Notes under the pieces: generated by a model | Database searches by the model: none | Told to the model about the DNA's origin: nothing | Seen by the model: the letters and a program-made list of their open reading frames with translations, nothing else | In this document: in pieces, positions 30,834-39,436 of the stretch | Layout of the letters: each line of letters opens with the position of its first letter | How positions within the stretch are numbered: position 1 is the stretch's first letter | DNA from: Bilophila wadsworthia ATCC 49260 | GTDB taxonomy: Bacteria; Desulfobacterota; Desulfovibrionia; Desulfovibrionales; Desulfovibrionaceae | Reading direction: 5' to 3' | DNA: 64,000 nucleotides | Assembly: GCF_000701705.1 (NCBI RefSeq) | Contig: NZ_JNJP01000012.1 | Location: 8,418 to 72,417, forward strand | Position numbers and translations under genes: made by a program

Positions 30834-31131
30834 AATCGGATGTTTCCCGGTGCCCATCCGCCTTCAGACTCGCGGCAATCACGGCCACGCCAAAACCGCC
30901 TCCAGCCTTGCCAGACTTGCTGGCCGTAATGGCAATATCAAAAGCCACGGTCTGCAATTGGGTTTGGGAATGAAACGCTTCGGGGTTCTTGATCCGTTCA
31001 GGGCCATTTTCTTTAGCATGGTAGTACGGATTAATGAGCGCCCCAGAGCCCCGCAACCGCGTCTGCGCGCCGTGGATGCCCTCGGCAATCTGGCACAGCG
31101 TTTCTTCTACAAAGCTCTTCAAGTCCATCAT
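30766..31131 (-). CDS. Trypco2-like domain protein, 121 aa
   Basis: Starts at tandem ATGs (31131/31128) after GGAGCCGCC. C-terminal half (FDIAITASKSGKAGGGFGVA, then SSTSRVRFEVVVDL) resembles the trypsin-co-occurring domain 2 family, found beside protease genes in bacterial conflict loci. No trypsin-like gene is adjacent here. Last of the minus-strand moron genes in this interval. Confidence 0.45.
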   Translation of the reverse strand: MMDLKSFVEETLCQIAEGIHGAQTRLRGSGALINPYYHAKENGPERIKNPEAFHSQTQLQTVAFDIAITASKSGKAGGGFGVAVIAASLKADGHRETSDSSTSRVRFEVVVDLPHQKPEQP

Positions 31132-31211
31132 TATGGCGGCTCCTTGCTTTCCGAGTAGGACGCCATAACGCATGTCCCATGTCAAGCGCCAGAGGTGAGA
31201 GAGCTTTTCCC

Positions 31212-31255
31212 GAACCTTGTTCACGGTGTGCCCCCACGCCGCCATGCGGCATCAT
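31212..31255 (+). promoter_or_regulatory. Late promoter motif, copy 4
   Basis: GAACCTTGTTCACGGTGTG with CATCAT at 31250-31255, the fixed offset. Drives the BRO-N gene at 31282. Confidence 0.75.
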
Positions 31256-31281
31256 CTCCAAAACACTATGGAGGTGCAGCG

Positions 31282-32070
31282 ATGGAAAATTCCCCCCTGG
31301 CTCTTTTTGAACATGAAAAATTCGGTTCCCTTCGCGTCGTCAGAAGTGATCAGGGGGCCCAGTGGTTCGTGGCGAAAGACGTGTGCGGGTGTCTCGGGCT
31401 GGATACCAGTAACCTTTCAAAAATGTTGGATGAAGACGAGCTTTCGACCTACCCCGTACAGTATACGGATCAGGTCAGGAATCTTTCCGTCGTATCCGAA
31501 CCGGGCCTGTATTCCCTCATCCTGCGTTCCCGCAAGCCCGAAGCCAAGGCGTTCAAGCGGTGGGTGACGCATGAGGTCATCCCCTCCATCCGCAAGACGG
31601 GCGGCTACCTGATAGCCAAGCCGGACGATACCCCCGAAGCCATCCTTGCCCGCGCCGTGCTGGTCGCGCAGGACACCATCAGGCGCATCGAAGCCGAGCG
31701 CGACGAGGCAATCCGCACCAAGGCCGAAATTGGTTCACGCCGCGAGGCCACCGCAATGGCAACCGCCTCCGCAGCCGTACGCAAGGCTGCGGCTCTTGAG
31801 AACGAACTTGGGCGGGGCAGGGACTACAAGTCCGTGAAGGGCATCCCGTGGTTCCTTGACGTCTTCGCAGATACGCCAGCCGCGTACTCCGTCGCAGGAC
31901 GCAAGCTTTCCGATATGTCCCGCCGTATGGATTACGAAATCCGGGAAATCGAGGACAGCCGTTTCGGGAGCGTGAAGGCGTACCACGTCGACGTGATCGA
32001 AGCCTTCCGGCTGGCCCTGAAAAACGACCTGAACATGCTGGGCAAGTACCGCCTTCGCCGTGCCGCATAG
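31282..32070 (+). CDS. BRO-N antirepressor family protein under late control
   Basis: 262 residues, ribosome site GGAGGTGCAGCG. BRO-N domain at about 8-110 (QWFVAKDVCGCLGLDTSNLS, GLYSLILRSRKPEAKAFKRW), a long helical linker (about 120-180), and a C-terminal domain similar to KilAC/ANT-type ends. Unlike the other two antirepressors it has no C4 leader; it lies directly behind late promoter copy 4. Its target is not evident. Confidence 0.82.
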   Translation: MENSPLALFEHEKFGSLRVVRSDQGAQWFVAKDVCGCLGLDTSNLSKMLDEDELSTYPVQYTDQVRNLSVVSEPGLYSLILRSRKPEAKAFKRWVTHEVIPSIRKTGGYLIAKPDDTPEAILARAVLVAQDTIRRIEAERDEAIRTKAEIGSRREATAMATASAAVRKAAALENELGRGRDYKSVKGIPWFLDVFADTPAAYSVAGRKLSDMSRRMDYEIREIEDSRFGSVKAYHVDVIEAFRLALKNDLNMLGKYRLRRAA

Positions 32071-32072
32071 CC

Positions 32073-32116
32073 GAACTTTGTTCACGGTGATTTCGTCCCG
32101 GCTCTTTTGCCATGAT
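32073..32116 (+). promoter_or_regulatory. Late promoter motif, copy 5
   Basis: GAACTTTGTTCACGGTGAT with CATGAT at 32111-32116. Drives the head-completion and tail genes. It makes a start at 32112 impossible for the next gene. Confidence 0.75.
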
Positions 32117-32144
32117 GACCAAAACAACGGAGGGATACAGAGAT

Positions 32145-32558
32145 ATGGCCAGACCCAAAAAGAATACCGCCCCGGAAACAACGCAGGCGACGAAGACGGA
32201 TACCGTGATGGTCGCCTTGAACCGGACGACCGGGATCACGTTCCCCATGCCCGACGGACGCAAGGTGCTCATCGAAGGCAACGCCGCCAGCCTGCGCGGA
32301 AAGGAAAAGGGCGTGCTGCCCGTGGGCGCGTTTGGGCTGACGCGGGTGAACGCCGACGATTGGGCATACATTGAAAAGACCTATGGTCCGCACATGGAAA
32401 TCTTCAAGTCCGGGCTCATCTTCGCGCAGGCGCGCAAGGCCGACGCCGTGGACGAGGCCGACGAAAGGGCGGAACTGCGCAACGGGCTGGAGCCCGTGGA
32501 TGTGGAGAACGACCCCAAGGCGCAGACCGAACCGCTCCAGAGCAAGGCGGGGTTCTAA
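32145..32558 (+). CDS. Head-tail region protein, Mu gp35-like
   Basis: 137 residues from the ATG at 32145 (ACGGAGGGATACAGAG). Basic N-terminus, then TGITFPMPDGRKVLIEGNAA and TRVNADDWAYIEKTYG, which recall the short Mu gp35-type proteins encoded between capsid and neck genes. Exact function unknown. Confidence 0.6.
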   Translation: MARPKKNTAPETTQATKTDTVMVALNRTTGITFPMPDGRKVLIEGNAASLRGKEKGVLPVGAFGLTRVNADDWAYIEKTYGPHMEIFKSGLIFAQARKADAVDEADERAELRNGLEPVDVENDPKAQTEPLQSKAGF

Positions 32559-32561
32559 ACC

Positions 32562-32993
32562 GTGGCTGTTGTTGTCTTTGCCCCGCAGGAGTTCCGGGAG
32601 GCCTACCCGTGCTTCGTCGATCCGAAGACCGGGCAGCCCCTCCTGACCGATGCACAGCTTCGGCAGGCATTCGACGTCGCCTGTCTGCTCTTGGACAACA
32701 CAAACTCATCCCCGGTTCCTTATGATCCGGCCCACGGCGTCATGATCCGCAAGACGCTGCTGTATCTCCTCGTCTGCCATCTGGCGACGCTGGCCTTGTG
32801 GCCGATGGGGCAGGCCGGGCCAGTGGCCTCGGCGACGGAAGGAACTGTCAGCATCAGCTTCTCCGTGCCCCAGGACACCGGGAAAGCCTTTTACGCGCAG
32901 ACGCCGTGCGGACAGACGTTTTGGCAGGCCATCCAGCCCTATGCCGTAGGCGGGCGCTACTATGCCGCCCGGTATTGGCATCCGTGGGGGTAA
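32562..32993 (+). CDS. Head completion / neck protein, DUF4054
   Basis: 143 residues, GTG start. EFREAYPCFVDPKTGQPLLTD, the LLYLLVCHLATLAL helix and the QTPCGQTFWQAIQPYAVGGR ending are the DUF4054 pattern; members act as head-tail adaptors in contractile phages. Ends in the start of the next gene (TAATG). Confidence 0.8.
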   Translation: MAVVVFAPQEFREAYPCFVDPKTGQPLLTDAQLRQAFDVACLLLDNTNSSPVPYDPAHGVMIRKTLLYLLVCHLATLALWPMGQAGPVASATEGTVSISFSVPQDTGKAFYAQTPCGQTFWQAIQPYAVGGRYYAARYWHPWG

Positions 32994-33556
32994 TGGTGTC
33001 CGGAGAACTCGAAAAGCTGCTCAAGCGGTACATTACCCCCGATATCGTCGTGAAGGCCGGGGTGCTCGAAAATGCGACGCGGGGCGAAGGTGGTACCCCA
33101 GTCGCGGAGTATGCGGCGTACAACGAATACGGCGCAACAATCGAAATCCCTGAGCGGACGCAAACCTTGTACTTCAAGCGGAAGCGTGACGGCAGCGTCG
33201 GGAATCGGTTCGTGAAGAAGGGCAAAAGTGATTTTGCGCAGGATGCGTCGGTCAAAGCCCACACCGTCACCATCCCCTCCCGGCCTTTCCTGCGCTCGAC
33301 GCTCGATGCCAAGGCAGACGCATGGTGTGATAACCTTGCGGAAGCATTGGAAGCCGGACGGACTCCGAAAGAGGCGATGCGGCTTGTGGGACGCCGCATG
33401 GCAGACGACATTCAGGCAACGATCAAGAGCAATATGCCCCCGGACAACGCCGAATCCACCAAGCGCCGCAAGAACGCCAAGGGCGCGGGAAAGGGGACGC
33501 TCATCGATTCCGGAAGCCTGCTCAAGTCCATCGATTACGAGGTAGTCAAAAGATGA
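32993..33556 (+). CDS. Head-tail joining protein, HK97 gp10-like
   Basis: 187 residues. VAEYAAYNEYGATIEIPERT near residue 37 and the IPSRPFLRSTLDAK segment near 98 are typical of virion morphogenesis and joining proteins in the HK97 gp10/Mu G class; C-terminal TLIDSGSLLKSI is the usual end. Overlaps the next gene by 4 nt. Confidence 0.75.
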   Translation: MVSGELEKLLKRYITPDIVVKAGVLENATRGEGGTPVAEYAAYNEYGATIEIPERTQTLYFKRKRDGSVGNRFVKKGKSDFAQDASVKAHTVTIPSRPFLRSTLDAKADAWCDNLAEALEAGRTPKEAMRLVGRRMADDIQATIKSNMPPDNAESTKRRKNAKGAGKGTLIDSGSLLKSIDYEVVKR

Positions 33557-33984
33557 ATCTCCATGAACTTGTGCGTCCGCTTATCGGCATCGTGAACCCT
33601 TTTCAGTCGGTCGTGATTCTCGTCTCCACAGGCTTCACCGTAAACGCGCAGTATGAGCAGGTCCCGGCATGGGCCCCTGCCGTGGAAGTCATGGCGCAGC
33701 CGCAGCCTGTCGCCGACAAAACGCTGCAATTCCTCGTGCAGCAGCGCCAGAACACGATCTGGCACGACTTTTATCTTTCAGGGGACTGGTCGGCCCTTGA
33801 TCGTCCGGCGGAGCAGGGCGGCGATCTTCTCTACTGGGATGGCGCCGAGTGGCAGGTAGATCAGGTTCTGGAGCGCTGGAATCCCACGGCGGGCTGGACG
33901 AAAATCCGGTGCGTGAAACTCAGGGAAATCGCGCCGCCGGAAGTCGGGGCCACGGAACCGCCCAAAGGGGGAGACGATGAGTGA
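33553..33984 (+). CDS. Neck region protein, 143 aa
   Basis: Lies in the head-tail connection cassette. Beta-rich (PFQSVVILVSTGFTVNAQYEQV, GDLLYWDGAEWQVDQVL), consistent with a small adaptor domain. No firm family. Overlaps both neighbours. Confidence 0.65.
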   Translation: MNLHELVRPLIGIVNPFQSVVILVSTGFTVNAQYEQVPAWAPAVEVMAQPQPVADKTLQFLVQQRQNTIWHDFYLSGDWSALDRPAEQGGDLLYWDGAEWQVDQVLERWNPTAGWTKIRCVKLREIAPPEVGATEPPKGGDDE

Positions 33985-34462
33985 CGGCATCCTCGTGCAG
34001 GCCCTCGGCGATTTTTGTAAGCGTTACCTCGGCGATTCCGCCGTCGTGGTGCGCGGCTACGTCAACCGTGTGAGCAAGCCGAAGACCAAAAGCTACGTGC
34101 TCGTCACCCCGATGACCATGACGCGCCTCTCGACGAACCTGCACCAGACCGAGTGCGGCGGGGAGGCCATCGTGCAGCCGCAGCGCCGCCGTGTCCAGCT
34201 TGACGTCTACGGCCCGACCGCCGCCGACCGTGCCCAGACGCTCGCAACGCTCCTGCGCGACGGCGTCGGGTGCCGCTTCCTGCAAACGTACGGGATTGCC
34301 CCCCTGTACGTCGAAGACCCGCAGGACATGACACAGGCGGAGGGGGACGAGCAGTACAACCCCCGCTTCATGCTCAATGTGCTGATTCAGGCGAACCGCG
34401 TTGAACACGTTGAGATGGATACTTTTACCGACGCGGAACTTTCCGTGCATCCGCTGGCATAG
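33977..34462 (+). CDS. Neck/tail terminator protein, LIC_12616-like
   Basis: 161 residues. VVVRGYVNRVSKPKTKSYVL, QRRRVQLDVYGPTAADRAQT and YIEDPQD-like LYVEDPQDMTQAE match the phage neck terminator family that caps the tail tube. It immediately precedes the sheath gene, the family's usual place. Confidence 0.78.
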   Translation: MSDGILVQALGDFCKRYLGDSAVVVRGYVNRVSKPKTKSYVLVTPMTMTRLSTNLHQTECGGEAIVQPQRRRVQLDVYGPTAADRAQTLATLLRDGVGCRFLQTYGIAPLYVEDPQDMTQAEGDEQYNPRFMLNVLIQANRVEHVEMDTFTDAELSVHPLA

Positions 34463-34477
34463 CAAAAGGAGGGCGCA

Positions 34478-35983
34478 ATGAGCGTCAATGCCGACAAACT
34501 GGTTCAAATCATCCCCCGCATCATCGAGGGCGGCACGCCGGGCCTGACCTTCGCCGGGCTCCTGCTTTCGCAGTCCGAGCTTTTGCCCGCAGGCCGGGTC
34601 GTGCAGTTCGCCAGCGCGCAGGCTGTGGCGAATTATTTCGGCTCGCTTTCGGAAGAGGCAAGCATGGCTTCCATGTACTTTTCCGGCTATGTGAACACGA
34701 CGAGCCTCCCGGACAAGATCTTCTTTGCCCGGTACAACGGCGAGGCCGTGGGCGCATGGCTGCGCGGCGCGAAGTATACGGGCAATCTCGCCGCGTTGCA
34801 GGCCGTCACCAACGGCGCGATGGTTATTTCCATCGACAACACGCCGCACACGCTTTCCTCCGTGGATTTGTCCGCTGCAACCAGCTTCTCGCAGGTTGCG
34901 GAGGCGATCCAGACCGCGCTCACGACGGCGGGCGCGACCGGGGCGAAGGTGACGTACTCCAGCCAGACTGGGGCGTTCCAGATCGACAGCCCGACGACCG
35001 GGGCAAGTTCCGCCGTGGCCTTTCCGACGCCGCCGGAAGCCGGGACCGACCTCGGCGCACTGCTTCTGCTCACCGAACAGTCCGGTGCCGTCCAGTCCGT
35101 AGGCATGGCTGGCCAGACGCTCCCCGACTGCATGACCAACGTGCTCCTGTACGCCCGCGATTGGGTGACGTTCTCCACGGTATGGGAGCCCGAGCTTGAC
35201 GACAAGATCGCGCTCGCCCAGTGGTGCGCCGGATATGACACCCGTTTCGCCTATGTGATGTGGGATACCGACAACGCCGCGCAGGTCGCGGGCTCCACCG
35301 CCTCGGCGGGGTATCAGATTGCCAAGGTGCTCGAACTCGACGGGACGGTTCCCGTGTTCAACACGCCTGAACTCGCCGCGTGGGTCATGGGCACGGCGGC
35401 CTCCATCAACTTTGAAGAGACGAACGGACGGCTCACCTTCGCATTCAAGCAGGGCGAAGGGCTTGCCGTAACCTGCGACAACGACGAGAACTATGATGCG
35501 CTGATCGCCAATGGCTACAACTGCTATGCGGACTTCGCCACGGCCTCCAGCCAGTTCAAGTTTTTCCAGAATGGGCAGGTTTCCGGCAAATGGGGCTGGC
35601 TCGACACCTACCTTGACGCCATCGCCATCAAAAACGGCCTCCAGCTTAACCTCCTTGATCTGTTCAAGGCCGTAAAGTGCATCCCCTACAACGAGAGCGG
35701 CTACGGCATGATCCGCACGGCATGTCTCGACACCATCACGCGGTTTCTCGACTTCGGGGCTATCCGCACGGGCGTGACCCTCTCGAACACCCAAAAGGTG
35801 CAGCTCCTCGCGGAAATCGGGCTGGACGTTTCCCAGACGCTCGAAACGCAGGGCTGGTACATGCAGGTCAAGGACCCCGGCGCGACCGTGCGCGGACAGC
35901 GCCAGTCCCCCGAATGCAAATTCTACTACATGGACGGCGGCAGCGTGCAGCAAATCGTCATGCCCGCCACGGCCATTCAGTGA
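34478..35983 (+). CDS. Contractile tail sheath, DUF3383
   Basis: 501 residues, ribosome site AAAGGAGGGCGCA. DUF3383 sheath: VVQFASAQAVANYFG and SMASMYFSGYVNTTSLPDKI near the N-terminus, YVMWDTDNAAQVAGST in the middle, and GLQLNLLDLFKAVKCIPYNE with the QGWYMQVKDPGATVRGQRQS strand at the C-terminus, which joins neighbouring subunits. It establishes that this prophage is a myovirus. Confidence 0.9.
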   Translation: MSVNADKLVQIIPRIIEGGTPGLTFAGLLLSQSELLPAGRVVQFASAQAVANYFGSLSEEASMASMYFSGYVNTTSLPDKIFFARYNGEAVGAWLRGAKYTGNLAALQAVTNGAMVISIDNTPHTLSSVDLSAATSFSQVAEAIQTALTTAGATGAKVTYSSQTGAFQIDSPTTGASSAVAFPTPPEAGTDLGALLLLTEQSGAVQSVGMAGQTLPDCMTNVLLYARDWVTFSTVWEPELDDKIALAQWCAGYDTRFAYVMWDTDNAAQVAGSTASAGYQIAKVLELDGTVPVFNTPELAAWVMGTAASINFEETNGRLTFAFKQGEGLAVTCDNDENYDALIANGYNCYADFATASSQFKFFQNGQVSGKWGWLDTYLDAIAIKNGLQLNLLDLFKAVKCIPYNESGYGMIRTACLDTITRFLDFGAIRTGVTLSNTQKVQLLAEIGLDVSQTLETQGWYMQVKDPGATVRGQRQSPECKFYYMDGGSVQQIVMPATAIQ

Positions 35984-35994
35984 TGAGGTAAAAC

Positions 35995-36444
35995 ATGGCT
36001 GACAACTTCGGCAACATGACGATTACAGCGGCAAATTGCACGCTTTTCCTGACGGTTCCCGGGCTCTACGACAGTCCCGTGCAGATCGAGGGGTTCAGCA
36101 CCGACGCGATGGTCAGCGTCGCCACGAATACCCCAGTCGTCGCGGAAAAGGGCGTTGACGGGCATACCTCCTTTGGGTGGGTTCCGACAAACAAGGAAGT
36201 CACAATCACTCTCGCGGCGGACAGTCCGAGCCGCCAGATCATGGAAGACTGGGCGACGTATCAGGAAACCGCCCGGGAAGTGATGCTCTGCAATGCCGAG
36301 TTCGCCATGCCGAGCATCAACCGGAAGATCACCGGAAAACGGGGCGGCCTCACCTCCGTGCAGTCCAGCCCCAACGCCGCTCAGACCTTGCAGGCGAGCG
36401 CCTTCGTCATCACCTTTGACCAGTGGACCGCGAGTCCGCTTTAA
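35995..36444 (+). CDS. Tail tube protein, DUF3277
   Basis: 149 residues directly behind the sheath gene. NFGNMTITAANCTLFLTVPG and the SSPNAAQTLQASAFVITFDQ strand are features of DUF3277 tube proteins, which form the inner channel through which DNA passes. Confidence 0.88.
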   Translation: MADNFGNMTITAANCTLFLTVPGLYDSPVQIEGFSTDAMVSVATNTPVVAEKGVDGHTSFGWVPTNKEVTITLAADSPSRQIMEDWATYQETAREVMLCNAEFAMPSINRKITGKRGGLTSVQSSPNAAQTLQASAFVITFDQWTASPL

Positions 36445-36459
36445 ACCGTGGAGGCCGTC

Positions 36460-36957
36460 ATGCTCAACGAAAAGATCATTGCCATCGACAAGGGCCGCGA
36501 CGCCGGGAAGACCTTCAAGGTCAAGGAAATGCCCGTCACCAAGCTGGAAAAATGGGCCGCCCGTGCGCTGCTCGCCGTCTTCGGTTCCGAGATGCCCGCC
36601 GACATCCGAACGCTTTCAGCGTCATCGAACACCGCCGCGCTGCTTTCCGCCGGGCTCCGGGGGCTCTCAGGGCTCCGGTGGGAACAGGCCGAACCACTCT
36701 ATGACGAGCTTCTCGGGCAGATCTACCGCGTCCCGAACCCCCACAAGCCCGATGATGCCATCAGGCTCACCCCGCAAAACCTCGACGCCCATGTCGAGGA
36801 TGTGGGCACGATCTACCGCCTGCGTTGGGAGGCTATCGCCGTCTGTCTGGATTTTTTGCATGGCGGCGAGGGCTTGACCTCCCGCCTGTCGCAGATCCTC
36901 AACCTCTCGGGCTCCGGGACTACGCAAACCTCCCCGGATGCGTCGGCATCCCGGTAA
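36460..36957 (+). CDS. Tail assembly chaperone G (pre-frameshift product)
   Basis: 165 residues from the ATG at 36460, chosen because GGAGG lies five bases upstream; a GTG at 36448 is in frame but overlaps that site. MPVTKLEKWAARALLAVFG and QAEPLYDELLGQIYRVPN fit tail chaperones that bind the tape measure. A T TTT TTG site near its 3' end allows a -1 shift into the overlapping ORF ending at 37088. Confidence 0.82.
   Translation: MLNEKIIAIDKGRDAGKTFKVKEMPVTKLEKWAARALLAVFGSEMPADIRTLSASSNTAALLSAGLRGLSGLRWEQAEPLYDELLGQIYRVPNPHKPDDAIRLTPQNLDAHVEDVGTIYRLRWEAIAVCLDFLHGGEGLTSRLSQILNLSGSGTTQTSPDASASR
36852..36858 (+). other. Programmed -1 ribosomal frameshift site
   Basis: Heptamer T TTT TTG in the zero frame (GAT TTT TTG). 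A stem GGCGG-c-GAGG/CCTC-c-CGCC-type begins 3 nt downstream (36862 onward). Shift gives the G-T chaperone fusion, as in lambda G/GT and many phages. Confidence 0.85.
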
Positions 36958-37088
36958 GCCGGAACCTCGCGACGTTGCACGAAATGCAAACAGTGTACGG
37001 CCTGTCCGATGCCTACGAGCTGATGGAAATCATCGCCGTGGACGGACATAACCAACGCCTCTGGAGCAGATTCAATGAACGCAGGTGA
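36858..37088 (+). CDS. Tail assembly chaperone T extension (frameshift product)
   Basis: Read only after the -1 shift at 36852-36858; it adds about 76 residues to the G protein (fusion about 209 aa). It includes LRDYANLPGCVGIPVSRNLA and YELMEIIAVDGHNQRLWSRF, a typical T-domain helix pair. It has no ribosome site of its own and overlaps the tape measure gene start by 14 nt. The fusion is made in small amounts and links the tape measure to tube subunits. Confidence 0.8.
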   Translation, partial: AWRRGLDLPPVADPQPLGLRDYANLPGCVGIPVSRNLATLHEMQTVYGLSDAYELMEIIAVDGHNQRLWSRFNERR

Positions 37089-38877
37089 ACTCGTCGTCAG
37101 CCTCTTGCTGAAAGCAGGTGATTTTAAAGCGCAGGTGCAGGCCGCACAGGAGCGGCTGGACGGCGTGCAGGCCGCAGCCGTTGACGCGGGGCGCGCGACA
37201 TATGACGCAGGTGCCAAAGGTGCCCAAGGGCTTGACCAGTCTGCCGATGCCGCCTCTTCGTTGCAGGCCGCCTTTGAGGAAGCCGTGCAAAAAGGCCGCG
37301 AAATCAGCGAGGTTACGAAAGAGTATCAGCGGATGCGCGAGGAGCTTATCCGCACCGGAGCGGCAAAAGAACGTCTTGAGGCCCTTGATGCCGCCGCGAA
37401 AAGATTGGGCGTTTCGCTGAAAGACGCAGCGGACACCGGCGCACTCAGCTTTGAAAATCTTAAAGGAACACTCACGAAGGTTCTTGGGGTGATTGGTGGT
37501 GTTGCCTTTATCAAAAGCCAATTCGCGGAGTTTACCGAAGCAGCCCTTGAAGTGGATACGGCGAGCAAGACTCTGGGGATGGACATCAAAGAGTTCCAAG
37601 GCTGGCAGAATGCAGCGGAAAAAGTCGGGCTTGAGACGCGAGATCTGGTTCAGCTTTTCGGTGACGTCAGCGACCGGATGTATGACGCCGTTCTCCATGA
37701 CTCCGGTCCGTTCAAGGATGCCGTTGACGATATTGGAATCTCGCTCAAAGGCGTTAAAGAAGGGGCCACTTCATCCGCGGATATACTTTTGCAATTTGCC
37801 AGAGCTGTAGAAAAAATGCCGAAAGACAAAGCGCACGGCCTTCTCACTCAGTACAGCTTCGATCCTGAAAGCATCAAACTCATTATGATGGGGGAAAAAG
37901 AGCTTGAAAAGCTGATCAAAACGGGAAAGGAGAAAGTTAGGTTTGACAAGCAAGATATTGAGAACGCGAAGAAGCAGAAAGAAGCCCAGCAGCGTCTCAA
38001 AAATGCATGGGAGGCTATCTCAGCTCTTTTTTCCAGTATAGTGTCTCCAGCTATTACGCTCTTGACAGAGTTACTTGGCGACCTCCTCGGGTGGGTGAAA
38101 GAAAACAAGCAGTTCGTGATCCTCTTTTTTACTGGGCTGGCCGGGGTCATCACGACGCTCATGCTCCCGGCCCTGACCGCGATGGCGACTGCGGCATGGG
38201 CTGCGATTGCCCCGTTTGCGCCGTTGATTGCAATCGTAGGTGCGGTTGCGCTGGTTATCGATGATCTCATCACTTACATCCAAGGCGGTGAGTCCGCTTT
38301 TGGAGATTTTTGGAAGATGTTCGGTGAAGGGGACGAGCTTGGGGCGCGGTTCAAGTCTCTATGGGAAGGCATCAAAAGTATCCTTGCAAGCGTGGGCGCC
38401 GCGCTGAAAGCCGTTGCGAAATTCTTCATCCTTATCTTTTCGTTGACTGGACAGGGTGTCGTCAAGGCAGTCGAAGGAATCTGGAAAGGTGTCACCAAGC
38501 TTTATGATGTACTTAGATCGATGTTAGATTGGGTAGCAAAAAAACTCTACAACCTGCTTCCAGATTGGATCAAAAAATGGCTCGGCGGTGATGAATCTTC
38601 GCGCCCGGAAGAAGAAAAGACAGAGGCCAAGCTCGGCGGCGTTGCCGATTCGATGCGGGTTGGTGATGCGCGTCCGTCTATTCTGCCGCCGCAGGTGCGC
38701 GCGGGTGATGCGCGCCCGGAAAGCGTGAGCAACGTCAACAACTCAAGTCGGCAAACGGTATTCAACAATGATATTGAAATCGTCACGCAGGCGACGGACG
38801 GTCAAGGCCTTGCACAAGAGCTAGACCGGACATGGCGCAATCAAACCGCGCAGGCAGACAGCGCATTCGGGTACTGA
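37075..38877 (+). CDS. Tail tape measure protein
   Basis: 600 residues. N-terminal 130 residues are coiled coil (KAQVQAAQERLDGVQAAA...). Hydrophobic segments lie at about 357-405 (FVILFFTGLAGVITTLMLPA, then LIAIVGAVALVI) and 440-460 (FFILIFSLTGQGVVKA), as expected for a protein that lines the tube and inserts in the membrane. C-terminus polar. It is the longest tail gene, right after the chaperones; 600 residues predict a short to medium tail. Confidence 0.88.
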   Translation: MNAGELVVSLLLKAGDFKAQVQAAQERLDGVQAAAVDAGRATYDAGAKGAQGLDQSADAASSLQAAFEEAVQKGREISEVTKEYQRMREELIRTGAAKERLEALDAAAKRLGVSLKDAADTGALSFENLKGTLTKVLGVIGGVAFIKSQFAEFTEAALEVDTASKTLGMDIKEFQGWQNAAEKVGLETRDLVQLFGDVSDRMYDAVLHDSGPFKDAVDDIGISLKGVKEGATSSADILLQFARAVEKMPKDKAHGLLTQYSFDPESIKLIMMGEKELEKLIKTGKEKVRFDKQDIENAKKQKEAQQRLKNAWEAISALFSSIVSPAITLLTELLGDLLGWVKENKQFVILFFTGLAGVITTLMLPALTAMATAAWAAIAPFAPLIAIVGAVALVIDDLITYIQGGESAFGDFWKMFGEGDELGARFKSLWEGIKSILASVGAALKAVAKFFILIFSLTGQGVVKAVEGIWKGVTKLYDVLRSMLDWVAKKLYNLLPDWIKKWLGGDESSRPEEEKTEAKLGGVADSMRVGDARPSILPPQVRAGDARPESVSNVNNSSRQTVFNNDIEIVTQATDGQGLAQELDRTWRNQTAQADSAFGY

Positions 38878-38878
38878 C

Positions 38879-39436
38879 ATGGCATTCGGCTCGCTCCCGC
38901 CGGGACAGCCCGGAAACTGGTCGATTTTCGATAAAGACGGCGCCAAGGCCCTCGACTTCGACACGTTCTTTTCCTGCTCGATCAAGTCCGAGAACAAAAT
39001 CAGCTCCAACCCTGTCGAGAAAGGGAGTTTCGCGGATTACAACAAAATCGCTTCTCCCACGGCGGTGTCGGTCGTGATGGGCCGCACGGGGAAGAGCGAC
39101 GAGCTTGCGGCTTTTCTGGAGGCGCTGGACAAGCTGGCGGAAAGCACCGACCTCGTGAGCATCGTCACCCCGGAAAAAACGTTTCTCGACTACAACCTTG
39201 TCTCCTACGACTACGACCGCAAGGCCGAAAACGGTGTGGACAGGCTGCTTGTGGGGATCATGCTGCAAGAGATCCGGCAGGTCGAGCCGCAGTACAGCAA
39301 CGAAACCATAAAGCCGATCAGCAAGGCGCAGGCCAAAAATCCGACTGATGCCAGTACGACGGATGCAGGGAAACAGCAGGGGCAGACGACGCAAAAAAGC
39401 ACACTGAAAAAGCTGGGCGAGGGGATTTTCGGATGA
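38879..39436 (+). CDS. Baseplate / tail-tip protein, 185 aa
   Basis: First gene after the tape measure. PPGQPGNWSIFDKDGAKALD opens a jelly-roll-like domain, YDYDRKAENGVDRLLVGIML follows, then a disordered Lys/Gln/Thr tail. Probably the Dit-like or LysM-bearing hub adaptor, by position; no family confirmed. Confidence 0.65.
   Translation: MAFGSLPPGQPGNWSIFDKDGAKALDFDTFFSCSIKSENKISSNPVEKGSFADYNKIASPTAVSVVMGRTGKSDELAAFLEALDKLAESTDLVSIVTPEKTFLDYNLVSYDYDRKAENGVDRLLVGIMLQEIRQVEPQYSNETIKPISKAQAKNPTDASTTDAGKQQGQTTQKSTLKKLGEGIFG

Noticed and set aside
33920..35953. A 677-codon open frame antisense to the neck and sheath genes
   Set aside because: It covers recognised head-tail genes on the other strand, is rich in His/Arg/Gly/Val as expected of antisense frames in G+C-rich DNA, and has no ribosome site or family resemblance.
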